A DNA stretch of 64,000 bases from Alistipes_A hominis (GTDB lineage Bacteria > Bacteroidota > Bacteroidia > Bacteroidales > Rikenellaceae), in NCBI RefSeq assembly GCF_014288115.1, contig NZ_JACOOK010000001.1, positions 496,001 to 560,000 of the forward strand, read 5' to 3'. A program made the translations under genes and the position numbers. The notes beneath the pieces were generated by a model that did not search any database, was not told the origin of the DNA, and saw only the letters and a list, made by a program, of their open reading frames with translations. Below are positions 63,158-64,000 of this stretch, piece by piece. Positions within the stretch are counted from its first letter, which is position 1. Each line of letters starts with the position of its first letter.

Positions 63158-63876
63158 ACGGCTTTCGGTTTGATCGAACGGAAACGCAGTTTCAGCACCC
63201 CGAAAAAAGCTTCGCGGAAAATCCCGCCGCTCATTTTCGACGCGCCGAGCGTCCGTTCGGTGAAAATGATAGGCACCTCCTTGACACGGAAACCCAACTT
63301 CCACGCGGTATATTTCATTTCGACCTGAAAACCGTAACCTTTCATCCGCACGGCATCCATATCCATCGTCCGCAGCAACTTCGCGCTGTAACATACGAAA
63401 CCGGCCGTCGCATCGCGCACCGGCATCCCGGTCACGAAACGCACATACGCCGACGCGTAATAGGACATCAGCACCCGTTTCATCGGCCAGTTCACCACGT
63501 TCACGCCGGTCACGTAACGCGACCCGATCACCAGGTCGGCCCCTGCGACCGCCGCCTGCGACAACCGCACCAGATCGTCCGGATTATGCGAAAAATCGCA
63601 GTCCATTTCGAAAACGTAGTCGTACCCGTTCTCAAGTGCCCAGCGGAATCCCGCAAGGTAAGCGGTGCCGAGTCCCAGCTTGCCGGAACGCTCGATCAGG
63701 TGCAGCGAGCCGGGATAGACCCGCTGCTGCTCCCGGACTACTTTCGCCGTACCGTCCGGAGAGCCGTCGTCGATAATCAACAGGTCGAACTTTTCAGGCA
63801 GGGAAAAGACTTTGTCTATCATCGGCCGGATGTTGTCAAGCTCGTTGTAGGTCGGAATAATCACCAGGTTTCTCAT
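63154..63876 (-). CDS. Polyprenol-phosphate mannosyltransferase-like GT2 glycosyltransferase
   Basis: 240 aa, GT2 family, Dpm1-type without membrane domain. VIIPTYNELDNI starts the nucleotide-sugar fold, IIDDGSPDGT near 45 and FEMDCDFSHNP (DxD-like) near 95 hold the metal site, and FTERTLGASKMSGG near 210 is the DPM1 signature. It transfers mannose or glucose from a nucleotide sugar to a polyprenyl phosphate. ATG 63876 is used rather than 63915. Coupled to pyrC by a 4-bp overlap. Confidence 0.88.
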   Translation of the reverse strand: MRNLVIIPTYNELDNIRPMIDKVFSLPEKFDLLIIDDGSPDGTAKVVREQQRVYPGSLHLIERSGKLGLGTAYLAGFRWALENGYDYVFEMDCDFSHNPDDLVRLSQAAVAGADLVIGSRYVTGVNVVNWPMKRVLMSYYASAYVRFVTGMPVRDATAGFVCYSAKLLRTMDMDAVRMKGYGFQVEMKYTAWKLGFRVKEVPIIFTERTLGASKMSGGIFREAFFGVLKLRFRSIKPKAV

Positions 63877-63928
63877 ACATTCAGTTGCTATGCGCCGCGA
63901 TGTTGCACACGACACGCTAATTTTAAAA

Positions 63929-63945
63929 CAAAAGTAGTAATTTTG
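63929..63945. promoter_or_regulatory. Back-to-back -7 elements (TACTTTTG minus, TAATTTTG plus)
   Basis: Minus strand TACTTTTG (63936-63929) faces the glycosyltransferase; plus strand TAATTTTG (63938-63945) faces the gene starting at 63976. Both are exact TAnnTTTG matches without a clear -33 partner. Confidence 0.45.
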
Positions 63946-63975
63946 GCGAAATATGTAACTTTATCCTTAAAAATT

Positions 63976-64000
63976 ATGCCCATCGAACTGTCGCTGGAAC
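63976..64000 (+). CDS. Start of an unidentified gene (truncated by window edge)
   Basis: ATG at 63976 opens a frame reading MPIELSLE before the window ends. It lies 30 bp after a plus-strand -7 element and diverges from the glycosyltransferase. Eight residues are too few to identify it. Confidence 0.4.

Overview
The window is a chromosomal segment of a Bacteroidota bacterium, most likely order Bacteroidales and possibly an Alistipes-like Rikenellaceae. That placement is inferred from GC-rich coding sequence, families largely confined to the phylum (DUF4301, DUF4924, NVEALA, BF3164-like propeller lipoproteins, SDR-type UxuB), the near absence of Shine-Dalgarno sites, and repeated TAnnTTTG -7 promoter elements, several with a TTTG-like -33 element 19-20 nt upstream. 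There are no phage genes, insertion sequences, CRISPR arrays or rRNAs. One tRNA gene (Leu, anticodon UAG) is present.

Layout. 1-1.5 kb: two tandem alpha/beta-hydrolase esterases. 1.6-3.6 kb: a deoxyhypusine-synthase-family gene, a decayed gene and thioredoxin. 3.7-12 kb: mostly housekeeping on the minus strand (dnaE, a lysine-less fold-IV PLP-enzyme homologue, holA-rhomboid, DUF4301). 12-15.8 kb: murB-tilS, a gene fragment, DUF4924 and WbqC. 15.8-18 kb: a GH2 protein lacking its catalytic glutamates. 18-23.2 kb: cvpA-rsgA-trmH, ybaK-mutY-pirin and tpx. 23.2-29.1 kb: a CPA2 antiporter, an EamA exporter, a MATE exporter and exonuclease III. 29.1-31.2 kb: an AT-rich accessory cassette with a frameshifted NVEALA secreted peptide, a beta-propeller lipoprotein and a membrane-anchored CxxC protein, followed by dinB. 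32.3-35.1 kb: a uxuB-uxuA hexuronate operon with a polysaccharide deacetylase. 35.3-44.3 kb: a rhamnose locus (two GH78 rhamnosidases, rhaB, rhaI/rhaA, rhaT, rhaM). 44.4-46.2 kb: an ABC-F protein behind a structured leader. 46.2-51.7 kb: GH20, a beta-propeller glycoside hydrolase and a methylmalonyl-CoA decarboxylase/epimerase operon. 51.8-53.8 kb: a cysteine-less thioredoxin-fold protein and a PhoPQ-type esterase homologue. 54-58.6 kb: clpX, clpP, an exported EEP-family protein, tig and tRNA-Leu. 58.8-64 kb: DUF2264, DUF4153, dihydroorotase, a dolichyl-phosphate-mannose-synthase-like glycosyltransferase and the start of one more gene.

Taken together, the genes describe a glycan-degrading anaerobe. 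The exported rhamnosidases feed the rhamnose kinase/isomerase/transporter/mutarotase set, UxuA/UxuB handle hexuronates, GH20 and the propeller hydrolase act on other glycans, and the methylmalonyl-CoA genes fit propionate formation.

The strongest leads for something new are the NVEALA-propeller-CxxC cassette (with a one-base frameshift in an A6 tract and a second decayed NVEALA leader 10 kb away), the possible attenuator in front of the ABC-F gene, and three proteins that keep a fold but have lost catalytic residues (GH2, fold-IV PLP, thioredoxin-like).
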